NCBI RefSeq assembly: GCF_030929615.1 | Contig: NZ_JAVFVU010000006.1 | Span: forward strand, 186,001 to 250,000 | Length of the DNA stretch: 64,000 nt | DNA from: Dyadobacter sp. LHD-138 | Lineage (GTDB): Bacteria > Bacteroidota > Bacteroidia > Cytophagales > Spirosomataceae | Direction: 5' to 3' | In this document: piece by piece, positions 27,452 to 36,137 of the stretch | How the letters are laid out: each line of letters opens with the position of its first letter | Numbering within the stretch: the stretch's first letter is position 1 | Notes under the pieces: model-generated | The model's input: only the letters and a program-made list of their open reading frames with translations | Told to the model about the DNA's origin: nothing | Databases searched by the model: none | Position numbers and translations under genes: made by a program

Positions 27452-27481
27452 TTGTTGTTTTCAAAAAATACAGTAGCTTTG
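27452..27481 (+). promoter_or_regulatory. Promoter of the LysM/BON protein gene
   Basis: TTG at 27452-27454, 19 bp spacer, TAGCTTTG at 27474-27481: an exact fit to the Bacteroidota TTG-N19-TAnnTTTG pattern. It supports the ATG at 27529 as start, with a leader of about 40 nt. Confidence 0.75.
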
Positions 27482-27528
27482 AATCCAGAATTAAATCAAT
27501 TTTTTACACACAAAACCAAATTTTTATC

Positions 27529-27984
27529 ATGGGACTAATGTCTTTTTTTCAAGGAGTGGGAGAAAAAATTTTCCATAAGGAAGCAGCAGCTCCAACGCCG
27601 GAAGCAGAACCATTACGCGCTAGCGCTTTGTTGGCTCATGTAAAACAACTTGGACTTGCTTATAACTCGTTATCAGTAAAAACTTCAGTTGACACAGTAA
27701 CGATCGAAGGAGAAGTAGCCAAACAGGAAGATGCCGAAAAAATCGCACTGGCTGTTGGGAATGTGGAAGGGGTTAAAATTGTAGACAACCGTCTGAAAGT
27801 TGCTACACCTGCGCCGGAAGCCACTTACCATACCGTTGTAAAAGGAGATACTTTATCCCTTATCGCAAAAACCGTTTATGGAGATATGATGAAATATCCG
27901 GTTATTTTCGAAGCGAACAAACCCATGCTTTCACACCCGGATAAAATTTATCCAGGCCAGGTTTTAAGAATTCCGGCATTGTAA
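27529..27984 (+). CDS. Kbp/YgaU-like BON-LysM protein
   Basis: A 151-residue protein with a BON domain (about residues 30-90; VDTVTIEGEVAKQEDAEK, VEGVKIVDNRLKV) and a C-terminal LysM domain (TYHTVVKGDTLSLIAKTVYG ... IYPGQVLRIP). The architecture and length match E. coli Kbp (YgaU), a cytoplasmic K+-binding protein; no signal peptide is present, in line with that. The longer frame from 27421 lies upstream of the promoter and is rejected. A terminator follows. Function in this organism is inferred from family only. Confidence 0.88.
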   Translation: MGLMSFFQGVGEKIFHKEAAAPTPEAEPLRASALLAHVKQLGLAYNSLSVKTSVDTVTIEGEVAKQEDAEKIALAVGNVEGVKIVDNRLKVATPAPEATYHTVVKGDTLSLIAKTVYGDMMKYPVIFEANKPMLSHPDKIYPGQVLRIPAL

Positions 27985-28026
27985 TAACGTCGATTTTCGG
28001 CCGCTAGTTTTCGGCTTTTACGGCAC

Positions 28027-28062
28027 AAAAAAATGACAACTCTTTCAGGTTGTCATTTTTTT
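28027..28062. terminator. Bidirectional terminator
   Basis: Seven A, stem TGACAAC (28034-28040), 8-nt loop, GTTGTCA (28049-28055), seven T. It lies between the convergent LysM/BON gene and rplI and can end transcripts from both. Confidence 0.88.
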
Positions 28063-28082
28063 ATATCGGTGAAGACTAATAA

Positions 28083-28529
28083 TTAATCTTCAGAAGCGAT
28101 TACGTTCAAAGTGATTTTGTGTTTCACTTCTTTGTGTAAGTCGATCAATGCAGCATATGTACCAATAGATTTTACATCATCAACAGTAATTTTCTTACGG
28201 TCGATATCAAAACCTTTTGATTTAAGAACGTCCGCAACCTGCGTGTTGGTAACACGTCCGAAAATACGGCCGCTTTCTCCAACAACAGTACGAAGATCGA
28301 TTGTCAAATCGCCGATAGCTGTTGCGATGTCTTCTGCATCTTTCTTAAGCTTTTCAGCTTTGTGAGACGCCTGACGTACGTTTTCAGCAACGATTTTACG
28401 ATTAGAGTCATTAGCCAATAAGGCAAAACCCTGCGGAATAAGGTAATTACGACCGAAACCCGCTTTTACATTCACGATGTCGTTCTTATAACCTACTCCG
28501 GCAATATCAGTTATTAGTATGATTTCCAT
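28083..28529 (-). CDS. rplI: 50S ribosomal protein L9
   Basis: A 148-residue protein with the classic L9 N-terminus: MEIILITDIAGVGYKNDIVNVKAGFGRNYLIPQG region (landmark residues 1-34), a long connecting helix, and a C-terminal rRNA-binding domain with GRIFGRVTN. It binds 23S rRNA near the L1 stalk. Last gene of the rpsF-rpsR-rplI operon, 20 bp after rpsR. Confidence 0.97.
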   Translation of the reverse strand: MEIILITDIAGVGYKNDIVNVKAGFGRNYLIPQGFALLANDSNRKIVAENVRQASHKAEKLKKDAEDIATAIGDLTIDLRTVVGESGRIFGRVTNTQVADVLKSKGFDIDRKKITVDDVKSIGTYAALIDLHKEVKHKITLNVIASED

Positions 28530-28549
28530 TGTTAGTATCTCTTTCTATT

Positions 28550-28801
28550 TTATTTCAATTGATCAGCAACAAAAGGCAATAATGCCAAATGACGTGCTCT
28601 TTTAATTGCCTGAGATACTTTACGCTGATATTTCAAGCTAGTACCTGTAAGACGACGTGGCAAGATTTTTCCCTGCTCATTTACAAGCTTCAACAAAAAG
28701 TCAGGATTCTTGTAATCAATGTATTTAATGCCTGATTTCTTAAAACGGCAATATTTTTTGCGGTTGATGTTTTTTTCAACCGGTTCGTTTACGAGTGACA
28801 T
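28550..28801 (-). CDS. rpsR: 30S ribosomal protein S18
   Basis: An 83-residue S18 with the typical core [18 protein letters not shown] and [25 protein letters not shown]. It forms a heterodimer with S6 on the platform of the 30S subunit. It lies 3 bp after rpsF in the expected order. Confidence 0.97.
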   Translation of the reverse strand: MSLVNEPVEKNINRKKYCRFKKSGIKYIDYKNPDFLLKLVNEQGKILPRRLTGTSLKYQRKVSQAIKRARHLALLPFVADQLK

Positions 28802-28804
28802 AGC

Positions 28805-29182
28805 TTATGCTTCGGTTTTAGATTCAGTTGTTTCTTCCTTTTTTCTTCCAACTAGTCCTTTACGTTTTTTCTCGTTGTAAGCAAGAGAATGTTTGTCAAG
28901 GGCGATAGTCAAGAAACGCATCACGCGCTCATCACGACGGAATTCTGTTTCCAGAACATCAACAACGGCTCCATCCGCAGATGAATATTCAAATACAGTG
29001 TAATAACCTGTATTTTTCTTTTGAATGGGGTAGGCTAGCTTACGCAATCCCCAGTTTTCTTCGTGTACCAACGAGCCACCATTTTCAGTGATCAGCGTAC
29101 GGAATTTGTCAACGGCGTCCCTCATCTGAGCCTCAGACAAGATGGGAGTTAGAATGAACACCGTTTCATACTGCTTAGACAT
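28805..29182 (-). CDS. rpsF: 30S ribosomal protein S6
   Basis: A 125-residue S6: [13 protein letters not shown] at the start, [20 protein letters not shown] in the middle, and a basic then Glu-rich tail. It partners S18 in 30S assembly. First gene of the operon, with a candidate promoter at 29252-29282 and a leader of about 60 nt. S6:S18 autoregulatory leaders are known in several phyla; the leader here holds a small GGATT/AATCC hairpin but I cannot confirm the conserved binding motif. Confidence 0.96.
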   Translation of the reverse strand: MSKQYETVFILTPILSEAQMRDAVDKFRTLITENGGSLVHEENWGLRKLAYPIQKKNTGYYTVFEYSSADGAVVDVLETEFRRDERVMRFLTIALDKHSLAYNEKKRKGLVGRKKEETTESKTEA

Positions 29183-29251
29183 ACGGCAAATATTTAATTA
29201 TAAATTGATTTTTGACTTCATCAGGGATTACAGGAATCCACAATGAGGGTG

Positions 29252-29282
29252 CAAAAATAGGGCTTGGAATTGACAATTCCAA
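29252..29282 (-). promoter_or_regulatory. rpsF: Promoter of the rpsF operon
   Basis: On the minus strand TTG (complement of 29280-29282), 20-bp spacer, TATTTTTG (complement of 29252-29259), fitting the Bacteroidota consensus. It overlaps the terminator of the gene upstream, so the two signals share sequence. Confidence 0.65.
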
Positions 29283-29289
29283 GCCCTAT
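29257..29289 (-). terminator. Terminator of the coiled-coil protein gene
   Basis: A perfect 15-bp stem ATAGGGCTTGGAATT (29257-29271) with its complement at 29275-29289 and a 3-nt loop. On the minus strand it is followed by a short U-run. It sits 32 bp after the stop of 29321-30262. Confidence 0.85.
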
Positions 29290-29320
29290 TTCATTTATCA
29301 GCAAGTGAGGCGCTTACAGA

Positions 29321-30262
29321 TTATTTTACAGTGAAATCTCCCTGCCCAATTTTAAATCCTTCGCTGTACACTTCGATCGAATATTTTCCGTCTTTCATCG
29401 GAATGCCGCCGCGACCATAGAAAATATCTACCGACTGACGACTATTTGTAAAGTTGATCGTTTGCTTAGAACTGAAAATCATTTCCTTTCCATTGTAGGT
29501 AAATGCGCCAGAACCCGTTGCCATATCCGAAAGGACTGCCCCCTCAGGATCCAGAATGCGCAGATAAATATCTTTTTCATTCTGTTTTGCAACGGCATTT
29601 TCACCCAGCCTGAAGGTCACTTTCAGTTTGTCAATACGCTTTGCTTTGTACTTCCCGCCTTCACGTTCTTTTCCTTTTGAAGACACCGCGTGAATAGAAA
29701 GCTCCTCCGTACGCAATGCTGAAGCCAAAGTTACCTTTTCGGCCAGCTCCCGGTTTTGCGCCGAATAGTTGATAACCGAATCACTAAGCTGTTGCTTTTC
29801 AGATTCCAGACCTGAAACCTGCTGGCTCAGTTCCTGATTTTTATTGGTAACAATGCCAAGTTCTTCCCGCAGATTGGCAATTTCAGTATCCTTTTGTGAT
29901 AGAATATTTTCGTAAGACTTAATTTTCTTGTCGAAATTCGACGCAGAAAAATTGTTAACATTTTTCAGATCCTGCTTGTCCTTTTCCAGTTGCTTTTTCA
30001 GTTCAAGCAAGGAACTCACACTTCCACCCAGCTGTTGTATTTCGGCAATCTTGGTGTCCAGTTCGGCTGAGATCGAATCCAGTTTTGTTTTGGTAAACAA
30101 AACCTCCTCTGTTTTTGCCGTGATGATTTCATCTTTAACCTTATTCTCTTGTTTTTCGTGATAGATAAAATAAACAAGTACCAAATTAAGCAATGCTAAG
30201 ACAGCCAAAGCAGCCCATAGAAGCGTTTTCCGATCTTGCTTTTGTTCTTGGTTATAGTCCAT
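29321..30262 (-). CDS. Membrane-anchored coiled-coil protein of unknown function
   Basis: A 313-residue protein I do not recognise as a named family. Residues 1-13 are hydrophilic, a single membrane helix spans about 14-34 (LLWAALAVLALLNLVLVYFI), a long coiled coil of Glu/Lys/Gln heptads runs about 40-180, and a beta-rich domain fills 185-313 (KLKVTFRLGEN, YLRILDPEGA, QSVDIFYGRGG, GKYSIEVYSEGF). The last part looks like an immunoglobulin-like sandwich, probably periplasmic if the N-terminus is cytoplasmic. It has its own terminator and is transcribed alone. SMC-like database names would reflect only the coiled coil. Confidence 0.8.
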   Translation of the reverse strand: MDYNQEQKQDRKTLLWAALAVLALLNLVLVYFIYHEKQENKVKDEIITAKTEEVLFTKTKLDSISAELDTKIAEIQQLGGSVSSLLELKKQLEKDKQDLKNVNNFSASNFDKKIKSYENILSQKDTEIANLREELGIVTNKNQELSQQVSGLESEKQQLSDSVINYSAQNRELAEKVTLASALRTEELSIHAVSSKGKEREGGKYKAKRIDKLKVTFRLGENAVAKQNEKDIYLRILDPEGAVLSDMATGSGAFTYNGKEMIFSSKQTINFTNSRQSVDIFYGRGGIPMKDGKYSIEVYSEGFKIGQGDFTVK

Positions 30263-30402
30263 ATAGAGAGTTAATTTTTAAATTAGTTGGTAAAAGAACT
30301 ATGTTTTTTTCAATTTTGAAATAAGTTAAGGTCGATTTGTCTAAAGTAAGTTCTATTTATCTGATCTAAGCTTCTCATTTTCAAAATTTTCACTCCAATC
30401 GA

Positions 30403-31065
30403 ATGCCGACAATTGCCCAAAATATACAGGAAATAGAAAAACAGCTGCAAAACAGAGCCCGTTTAATTGCCGTAACCAAAACCAAACCCGTTGAAATCCT
30501 GCAAGAAACCTACCAGACCGGATTCCGTCGTTTTGGAGAGAACAAGGTTCAGGAAATGACGGCAAAGCATGACGTTTTACCAAAAGACATTGAATGGCAC
30601 ATGATTGGCCACCTGCAATCCAACAAGGTGAAATATATTGCCCCCTATGTTTCCATGATCCATTCTGTTGATCAGTTTAAGCTTTTAAAAGAAATAAATA
30701 AAGAGGGCCGGAAAAATAACCGTGTCATCCACTGCCTCCTTCAGATTTTCATTGCAGAAGAAGAAACAAAATTCGGGCTATCAGAAACAGAAGCAACTGA
30801 AATTCTGGAATCTGCCGAACTGACATCTCTTACAAACATTAAAATCGTAGGCTTGATGGGCATGGCCTCCAATACCGAGGATAATGAACAAGTACGCAAC
30901 GAATTCCGTCACCTGAAAACGCTCTTCGAATCTTTCAAAAAGTATGAAAAGGAAAATGTCCAGATGCTGGAATTATCCATGGGCATGAGCGGTGACTATC
31001 CGGTTGCTGTCGAAGAAGGCAGCACGCTCGTTCGTGTTGGCAGTGCCATTTTCGGCGCCCGATAA
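30403..31065 (+). CDS. YggS/PLPBP family PLP-binding protein
   Basis: A 220-residue TIM-barrel protein that binds pyridoxal phosphate through K26 in LIAVTKTKP and helps keep vitamin B6 and amino-acid pools balanced. Family segments: GFRRFGENKVQE, WHMIGHLQSNKVKY, IHSVDQFKLL, LSMGMSGDYPVAVEEGST with the phosphate-binding loop, and VRVGSAIFGAR at the end. Length and motifs are complete. It is divergent from the coiled-coil gene and convergent with the GT9 gene. Confidence 0.95.
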   Translation: MPTIAQNIQEIEKQLQNRARLIAVTKTKPVEILQETYQTGFRRFGENKVQEMTAKHDVLPKDIEWHMIGHLQSNKVKYIAPYVSMIHSVDQFKLLKEINKEGRKNNRVIHCLLQIFIAEEETKFGLSETEATEILESAELTSLTNIKIVGLMGMASNTEDNEQVRNEFRHLKTLFESFKKYEKENVQMLELSMGMSGDYPVAVEEGSTLVRVGSAIFGAR

Positions 31066-31077
31066 GTTTTTGCAAGG

Positions 31078-31106
31078 AAAAACAGTGCTTACAAAGTGCT
31101 GTTTTT
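31078..31106. terminator. Possible bidirectional terminator
   Basis: AAAAACAG (31078-31085) and CTGTTTTT (31099-31106) can pair around a 13-nt loop that contains the stop of the leftward glycosyltransferase gene. The stem is A/T-rich, so this is moderate evidence only. Confidence 0.45.
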
Positions 31107-32186
31107 CTGCAACGCCAGCGTCTTTTCCACTTTTTCCTTTACAAATTCAAAAGAAAGCGCTGCACAGGGAGAACCGTTTTCCCGAACAAAAACAGCATTT
31201 TCCTGCCTGCCATAACGACCTGAATAAGGATTATAAGAAAGAAAATCGCCCAAAGATCCCATCAGCATGATGCCCGGTGTCCCAACCGCATTAGCCAAAT
31301 GTGAAGGGCCGCTGTCCAAACCGATAAAGAAATCGGCTCTTTTAATCACTTCCGCAGTCTCCAAAATCGATAATTGTCCACAAAGGCTGCGGTAAGCCGG
31401 TGTCGTAACAGACAGATTACTTTTTAGTCCGATTTCTATAATATGATAGGAATAATTTACAGCCAGCCAGGCTACCAATTGATTCCAGCGCTCGGCAGGC
31501 CAATCTTTCGGCGCATAATTCGACTGGCAATGGATTACAATAAACTTCGACGGCAATTGTAATCCATCTACTTTTTTCCTGTGCCCTTCCTGCAAATACA
31601 ACTTTGGATGGTCGTCAGCCGGAAAAGATGCTTTCTCTCCTATCAAATCACCGGTTTGCGCAAAAACTTCCAGCAGATTCCCAAAATTGAAATAGGTATG
31701 CACATTGATGCCGCGCTGCTCAGCAACCGGATTATCGGTAAAAACCTGACACTTGGCACAATGGTTGTTGTTACGAAACTGAAGGGCATAAAACTTATCA
31801 AAAACACCTGTTTCTAACAGAACTTTTCTTTCGGTAACACAAAATTCTTTAAAAGTCTCGTCAATGGCAGGATTATAATCAACAAGCTCGTGATACGATG
31901 GCTTAACAAACCAGACAATATGCGCTTTTGGATGTAACGAACGGACATACCGGGAAATGGGTTCTGCGGCAACGATATCTCCAAAATGCTCCGTCCTGAC
32001 AATACCAATCAGCTCCTGGTCTTTGGCCAATCCAGCCTTTTTTCTTTTAAAATGAAGCCAGGCTTTGTAACCTGACAGGTGGGCTTTAAATATGTGGGTA
32101 TACTTAAAATAGCGGTGCGTCCAAAGCTGAATAAATCTCTCAATTGTCATTTTCAAATCGTTTCCCGAATCCACGTACAGAATCAT
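31089..32186 (-). CDS. Family 9 glycosyltransferase (heptosyltransferase-like)
   Basis: A 365-residue GT-B enzyme of the heptosyltransferase family. Visible are IGIVRTEHFGDIVAAEPISR near the N-terminus, a CxxC-bearing stretch NNHCAKCQVF, the mid-region IVIHCQSNYAPKDWPAERW and the donor-binding FIGLDSGPSHLANAVGTP. It likely adds a sugar to a cell-surface glycan or lipopolysaccharide core; donor and acceptor are unknown. No other LPS genes flank it. The start at 32186 is the longest ATG; the ATG at 32150 (MTIERF) is a credible alternative. Confidence 0.85.
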   Translation of the reverse strand: MILYVDSGNDLKMTIERFIQLWTHRYFKYTHIFKAHLSGYKAWLHFKRKKAGLAKDQELIGIVRTEHFGDIVAAEPISRYVRSLHPKAHIVWFVKPSYHELVDYNPAIDETFKEFCVTERKVLLETGVFDKFYALQFRNNNHCAKCQVFTDNPVAEQRGINVHTYFNFGNLLEVFAQTGDLIGEKASFPADDHPKLYLQEGHRKKVDGLQLPSKFIVIHCQSNYAPKDWPAERWNQLVAWLAVNYSYHIIEIGLKSNLSVTTPAYRSLCGQLSILETAEVIKRADFFIGLDSGPSHLANAVGTPGIMLMGSLGDFLSYNPYSGRYGRQENAVFVRENGSPCAALSFEFVKEKVEKTLALQKNSTL

Positions 32187-32231
32187 CGGATATTTATGCC
32201 CGCAAGTTAATAAAGAAATATCAATGCGGGG

Positions 32232-32262
32232 TTGGTTACCCCTTTTCTCTATCCTAACTTTG
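32232..32262 (+). promoter_or_regulatory. Promoter of the DUF423 gene
   Basis: TTG at 32232-32234, 20-bp spacer, TAACTTTG at 32255-32262, matching the Bacteroidota consensus, about 84 bp before the start codon. Confidence 0.65.
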
Positions 32263-32345
32263 CCGGCATCGCCGTTTAGTTATTAAATGGCACACATTAT
32301 TTTCAATCCTCAACTGCGGCTGCGGTCGCTTTCAATTTAATACCT

Positions 32346-32726
32346 ATGAAATTTATGATTCAGGTCGGCGGCATTTTGGGAGCCCTGGCAGTTGCCCTTG
32401 GCGCATTCGGGGCTCACGCGCTTAAAGCCATGCTGGAAACATCCGGAAGGCTGGAAACTTTTGAAACCGCCGTTAAATATCAGTTTTACCATGCATTGGC
32501 TATGGTTCTGGTGGGCATACTGATGCAGCGTGCCGGGGAAGATGCGGCCAAATTACTTGGTTGGTCCGGGAACGCTTTTGCCGTTGGTGTCATTATTTTC
32601 TCCGGCTCTCTTTACGCGATTTGCTTTACGGGCATTACAAAATTCGGCGCCACAGCTCCAATTGGCGGATTATTGCTGATTGCCGGCTGGATTTTGCTGA
32701 TCCTGGCAGCAGGAAAGTTGGCATAA
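32346..32726 (+). CDS. DUF423 (YgdD-like) small membrane protein
   Basis: A 126-residue protein with four hydrophobic helices and the DUF423 signatures GALAVALGAFGAHALK near the N-terminus, FETAVKYQFYHALAMVLVG, and SGSLYAICFTG...APIGGLLLIAGW. Inner-membrane location is clear; the function of the family is not known. It is transcribed alone from the promoter at 32232-32262. Confidence 0.92.
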   Translation: MKFMIQVGGILGALAVALGAFGAHALKAMLETSGRLETFETAVKYQFYHALAMVLVGILMQRAGEDAAKLLGWSGNAFAVGVIIFSGSLYAICFTGITKFGATAPIGGLLLIAGWILLILAAGKLA

Positions 32727-32730
32727 TCTT

Positions 32731-32765
32731 GGTGATTAAGGGTTAACAATAAACCTTTAATCACC
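32731..32765. terminator. Possible terminator hairpin
   Basis: GGTGATTAAGGGTT and AACCTTTAATCACC pair over 14 positions (one G-U) around a 7-nt loop between convergent genes. There is no strong T-run on either side, so termination is likely but not certain. Confidence 0.5.
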
Positions 32766-32780
32766 AATAATTAAAAAAAC

Positions 32781-34064
32781 TCATCCTCTCGAAAGCGTAA
32801 AAGGCCTTTGGGCGTCGATTTTCAGGAAAATAAACAACAGTACTGAAAACGACCAAAGTGAAGAACCTCCGTAGCTAAAAAATGGAAGCGGAATCCCGAT
32901 CACAGGCATCAGTCCGATCGTCATGCCAACATTCACCAGAAAGTGGAAAAAGAAAATACCGGCCACACAATACCCATAGACCCGGGCAAAACGGCTGCGC
33001 TGTCGTTCAGCCAAAATGACAAGTCGGGATATCAGCAATACAAATAAGGTTACCACGATCGCCGTACCAATAAATCCGTGCTCTTCTCCTACGGTACAAA
33101 AAATAAAGTCGGTACTTTGTTCCGGTACGAAATCAAACTTTGTCTGGGTTCCCTGCAAAAAACCCTTCCCGGAAAATCCACCCGATCCAATGGCAATCTT
33201 CGACTGAATCACGTTCCAGCCAATGCCGCGCGGATCTGAATCCGGATCCAGAAGCACCATAATACGCCCACGCTGGTGTTTTTGCAAAACATGGTTCATG
33301 AAAAAATCAACACCAAAAACGATCGAGATCATAACCGTGGCAACCAGGACGGTTGCGATAAGCCCCCCTCGCCGTCTTGTCATAACGGGCATCGCCCAAA
33401 TCGCTATACCCGCAATCAGGATGATTACCCCGGAAATGTACCATGAATTATACAGCAAAGAAATGATAAGCAGCATAGCCGAAACAATCCCAATCGAGGG
33501 AATGAATCCGGGCATTCCCTCGCGGTAAAGGATAATGGCAAAAGATGCAAAAACCAGCATCGAACCGGTCTCATTTGAAAGCAGGATTAAAACGGAAGGC
33601 AGGGCTATTATTCCTAAAATGGGGTAATAATCCTTGAATTTTCTTGATAAACTGATCGCCGGATCACTGAGGTATTTGGATATCGCCAGACTCACAGCCA
33701 GGTTGGCGAACTGTGCCGGCTGAAGAGAAATTGCCCCGAATTTAATCCATGACCTTGATCCGTTAATATTAGAACCCGCAAACAAAACGACGACCAGCAG
33801 GAAAATTACAATGGCATAAATGATGAACGAAAAGGTTTCATAAAATTTATAATCGATCACCAGAATACAGATAATGAGTATAAAGGTTGTGCCGATCCAC
33901 ATCAGCTGTTTGCCGGCATTATTCGATAAATCGAAAATACTGCTATGCGTTTCGGGATTATAAACGGCCGCATAAATGTTGACCCATCCTATCCCAAGGC
34001 ATGCGATATAGATCAATACGACCATCCAATCGACATTTTTGGTTATGGGTTTGCTCTCTGCCAT
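32781..34064 (-). CDS. rodA: Rod-shape SEDS glycosyltransferase RodA
   Basis: A 427-residue SEDS-family protein with about ten membrane helices. It polymerises lipid II into glycan strands during side-wall growth together with the class B PBP2. Family motifs include GSWIKFGAISLQPAQFANL-like segment (residues ~108-126), FVPEQSTDFIFCTVGEEHGF, and GIPLPFFSYGGSS near the C-terminus. Its partner PBP2 gene ends 47 bp upstream on the same strand, the usual mrdA-rodA order. The mreBCD genes, often upstream in Bacteroidota, are not in this window. Confidence 0.95.
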   Translation of the reverse strand: MAESKPITKNVDWMVVLIYIACLGIGWVNIYAAVYNPETHSSIFDLSNNAGKQLMWIGTTFILIICILVIDYKFYETFSFIIYAIVIFLLVVVLFAGSNINGSRSWIKFGAISLQPAQFANLAVSLAISKYLSDPAISLSRKFKDYYPILGIIALPSVLILLSNETGSMLVFASFAIILYREGMPGFIPSIGIVSAMLLIISLLYNSWYISGVIILIAGIAIWAMPVMTRRRGGLIATVLVATVMISIVFGVDFFMNHVLQKHQRGRIMVLLDPDSDPRGIGWNVIQSKIAIGSGGFSGKGFLQGTQTKFDFVPEQSTDFIFCTVGEEHGFIGTAIVVTLFVLLISRLVILAERQRSRFARVYGYCVAGIFFFHFLVNVGMTIGLMPVIGIPLPFFSYGGSSLWSFSVLLFIFLKIDAQRPFTLSRG

Positions 34065-34111
34065 TTCTGTAATAAATAATAATATTGATAATTTAAACCG
34101 GGTACTGGATA

Positions 34112-36043
34112 TCAGATTTTGAACCAGTTAATGACTTTTTTGGATGACTGCTCCGTAGGTTTCTCACGAACAAAAGGAATCGAATTTCTTCTTTTCGTCG
34201 TATCCTTGATCACGGGCTTGGGTGGGGCGGGCAGAATCACGTCTTTCATCAAATCCGCATGCATGATCCGCTCTTCAAGCGCCTTATTTGTTACTTTTCC
34301 GGTAAGATATTTCTCGATAATCAAGTTGGCGATAGGTGCCGCTGCGGAACCTCCTGACCCCGCATTTTCAACAAAAACAGCAATGGCTATTTTAGGATCG
34401 TCAACCGGTGCAAAGGCAATAAAAATAGAATGATCCTTCCCTCTCTTATTCTGAGAAGTTCCCGTTTTACCGGCAATGGAGATCCCTTCTACCCTGGATC
34501 TGCGTGCCGTTCCACCTTCAACAGCTCCGAGCATCCCCTCAATCACAGGCTCGAAATGCTGGGGAGCCACGCCGGATTCATGCCGCACCGCAAACTCAGG
34601 TTTTAATTTCCTTCCTTCCCCAATGCCGTGAATCACATGCGGTGTATAATAATAACCACGGTTGGCGATGATGGCCGCCACATTCGCCATTTTCAAAGGC
34701 GTGATCAGGATTTCTCCCTCTCCGATACTCAAAGAGTAAATATTGGAAAACTTCCAGCGGTTTTCCCCGTAGATCTTATCGTAATACTTTTTATCCGGTA
34801 AGTTCCCTTTTCGCTCACTCGGCAAATCGATGCCAAGCTGCTGTCCGATACCAAATTTACTGATCTTGTCATGCCAGTCGTCCAACCCAACCGCAGATGC
34901 TTTAAAAGTATTGGTTATTTTATTGTTGTAAATAATCCTTCTGAACACATTGTAAAAATACGGGTTACAGGAATGCATCACCCCCATAACAACGTTTGGC
35001 GTCGCCGGGTGAACGTGACAACCAATCGGGCAATTCGCATGTGTAAAACCACTGTTGGGCGTAATAACCCCTTCCTGCAAACCAATCAGCGCCTGGATCA
35101 GCTTGAACGTAGAACCCGGACGATAACTCGCCATCACGGGACGATTGAACAGCGGCTTGTACGGATTACGGTACAATGCAGTATAATTCTTCGAAAAATG
35201 CCTCGTTGCCAAAATATTGGGGTCATAGGTCGGCGCCGACGCCATCGACAGGATCTGCCCTGTTTTCGGTTCAATGGCCACCACACTTCCCACTTTATTC
35301 ATCATCAAACTATCGGCGTATTGCTGAATTTCGAGATCAATCCCTGAATACAGGTTTTCCCCCGCCACAGCCATCGTGTCCAGTTCTCCATTTTTCCAGG
35401 CTCCCTTATAAACACCGTTTACATTTTGCATGACAAATTTCGTTCCGCGTTTCCCCCGAAGCTCATTTTCATAAATCCGCTCAATACCCGTCTGTCCGAT
35501 GTAGTCACTCTGACGATAATAAGGCTCTTCCTGCTCTTCCAGCTGCTTTTTACTGATCTCACTCACATAGCCCAGCGTGTTTGCCAGCGTGGCAGCCTTA
35601 TAGGTCCGCATCGAACTTTTAGCAAATTCAAATCCTGAATAATCAACCATGATATCCTGGATCGAAGCAAAATCTTCCTTGGAAAGCTGCCGCAAAAACA
35701 GTGAAGGCTTCATTTTGGAATAAACACTGGCAACATGGATCAGACTATCAAATTCGCGTCTTTCGATGCCTAGCACCTTACAAAAACGCAGGGTATCATC
35801 CACTTTCACTTTGTAAGGTGTGACAAGCAAATCATATACGGGCGTGTTATATACGATCAGTTTCCCGTTCCGATCATAGATCTGGCCACGGAAAGGTATT
35901 TCGGTTACACGTTTAATGGAATTACTCGACGATTCAATAGAATAACTTTCGTCCAGTACTTGTAAATAAAACAAACGAAATAGGTAAATGATACCTATCA
36001 AAGCAAAAAAGCCAATAATTACAAAGCGACGATTTTCAAGCAT
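34112..36043 (-). CDS. mrdA: Penicillin-binding protein 2 (class B transpeptidase)
   Basis: A 643-residue PBP2. One N-terminal membrane helix (about residues 7-25) anchors a pedestal domain (IPFRGQIYDRNGK) and a transpeptidase domain with the active-site SxxK in RPGSTFKLI, the SxN motif HSCN and the KTG motif AGKTGTSQNKRG. It crosslinks peptidoglycan in the elongasome with RodA. The tail after about residue 590 is basic and proline-rich. The two genes form an operon; upstream lies the NFACT gene after a 94-bp gap. Confidence 0.95.
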   Translation of the reverse strand: MLENRRFVIIGFFALIGIIYLFRLFYLQVLDESYSIESSSNSIKRVTEIPFRGQIYDRNGKLIVYNTPVYDLLVTPYKVKVDDTLRFCKVLGIERREFDSLIHVASVYSKMKPSLFLRQLSKEDFASIQDIMVDYSGFEFAKSSMRTYKAATLANTLGYVSEISKKQLEEQEEPYYRQSDYIGQTGIERIYENELRGKRGTKFVMQNVNGVYKGAWKNGELDTMAVAGENLYSGIDLEIQQYADSLMMNKVGSVVAIEPKTGQILSMASAPTYDPNILATRHFSKNYTALYRNPYKPLFNRPVMASYRPGSTFKLIQALIGLQEGVITPNSGFTHANCPIGCHVHPATPNVVMGVMHSCNPYFYNVFRRIIYNNKITNTFKASAVGLDDWHDKISKFGIGQQLGIDLPSERKGNLPDKKYYDKIYGENRWKFSNIYSLSIGEGEILITPLKMANVAAIIANRGYYYTPHVIHGIGEGRKLKPEFAVRHESGVAPQHFEPVIEGMLGAVEGGTARRSRVEGISIAGKTGTSQNKRGKDHSIFIAFAPVDDPKIAIAVFVENAGSGGSAAAPIANLIIEKYLTGKVTNKALEERIMHADLMKDVILPAPPKPVIKDTTKRRNSIPFVREKPTEQSSKKVINWFKI

Positions 36044-36137
36044 TCTGCACTAAATATTCCTGTTCTCTCAATTTTGCTACGAAGTTCGTGATATCGAAAG
36101 ACTTATCAAAGCCATTTAATACCTAAAATATAACCCG

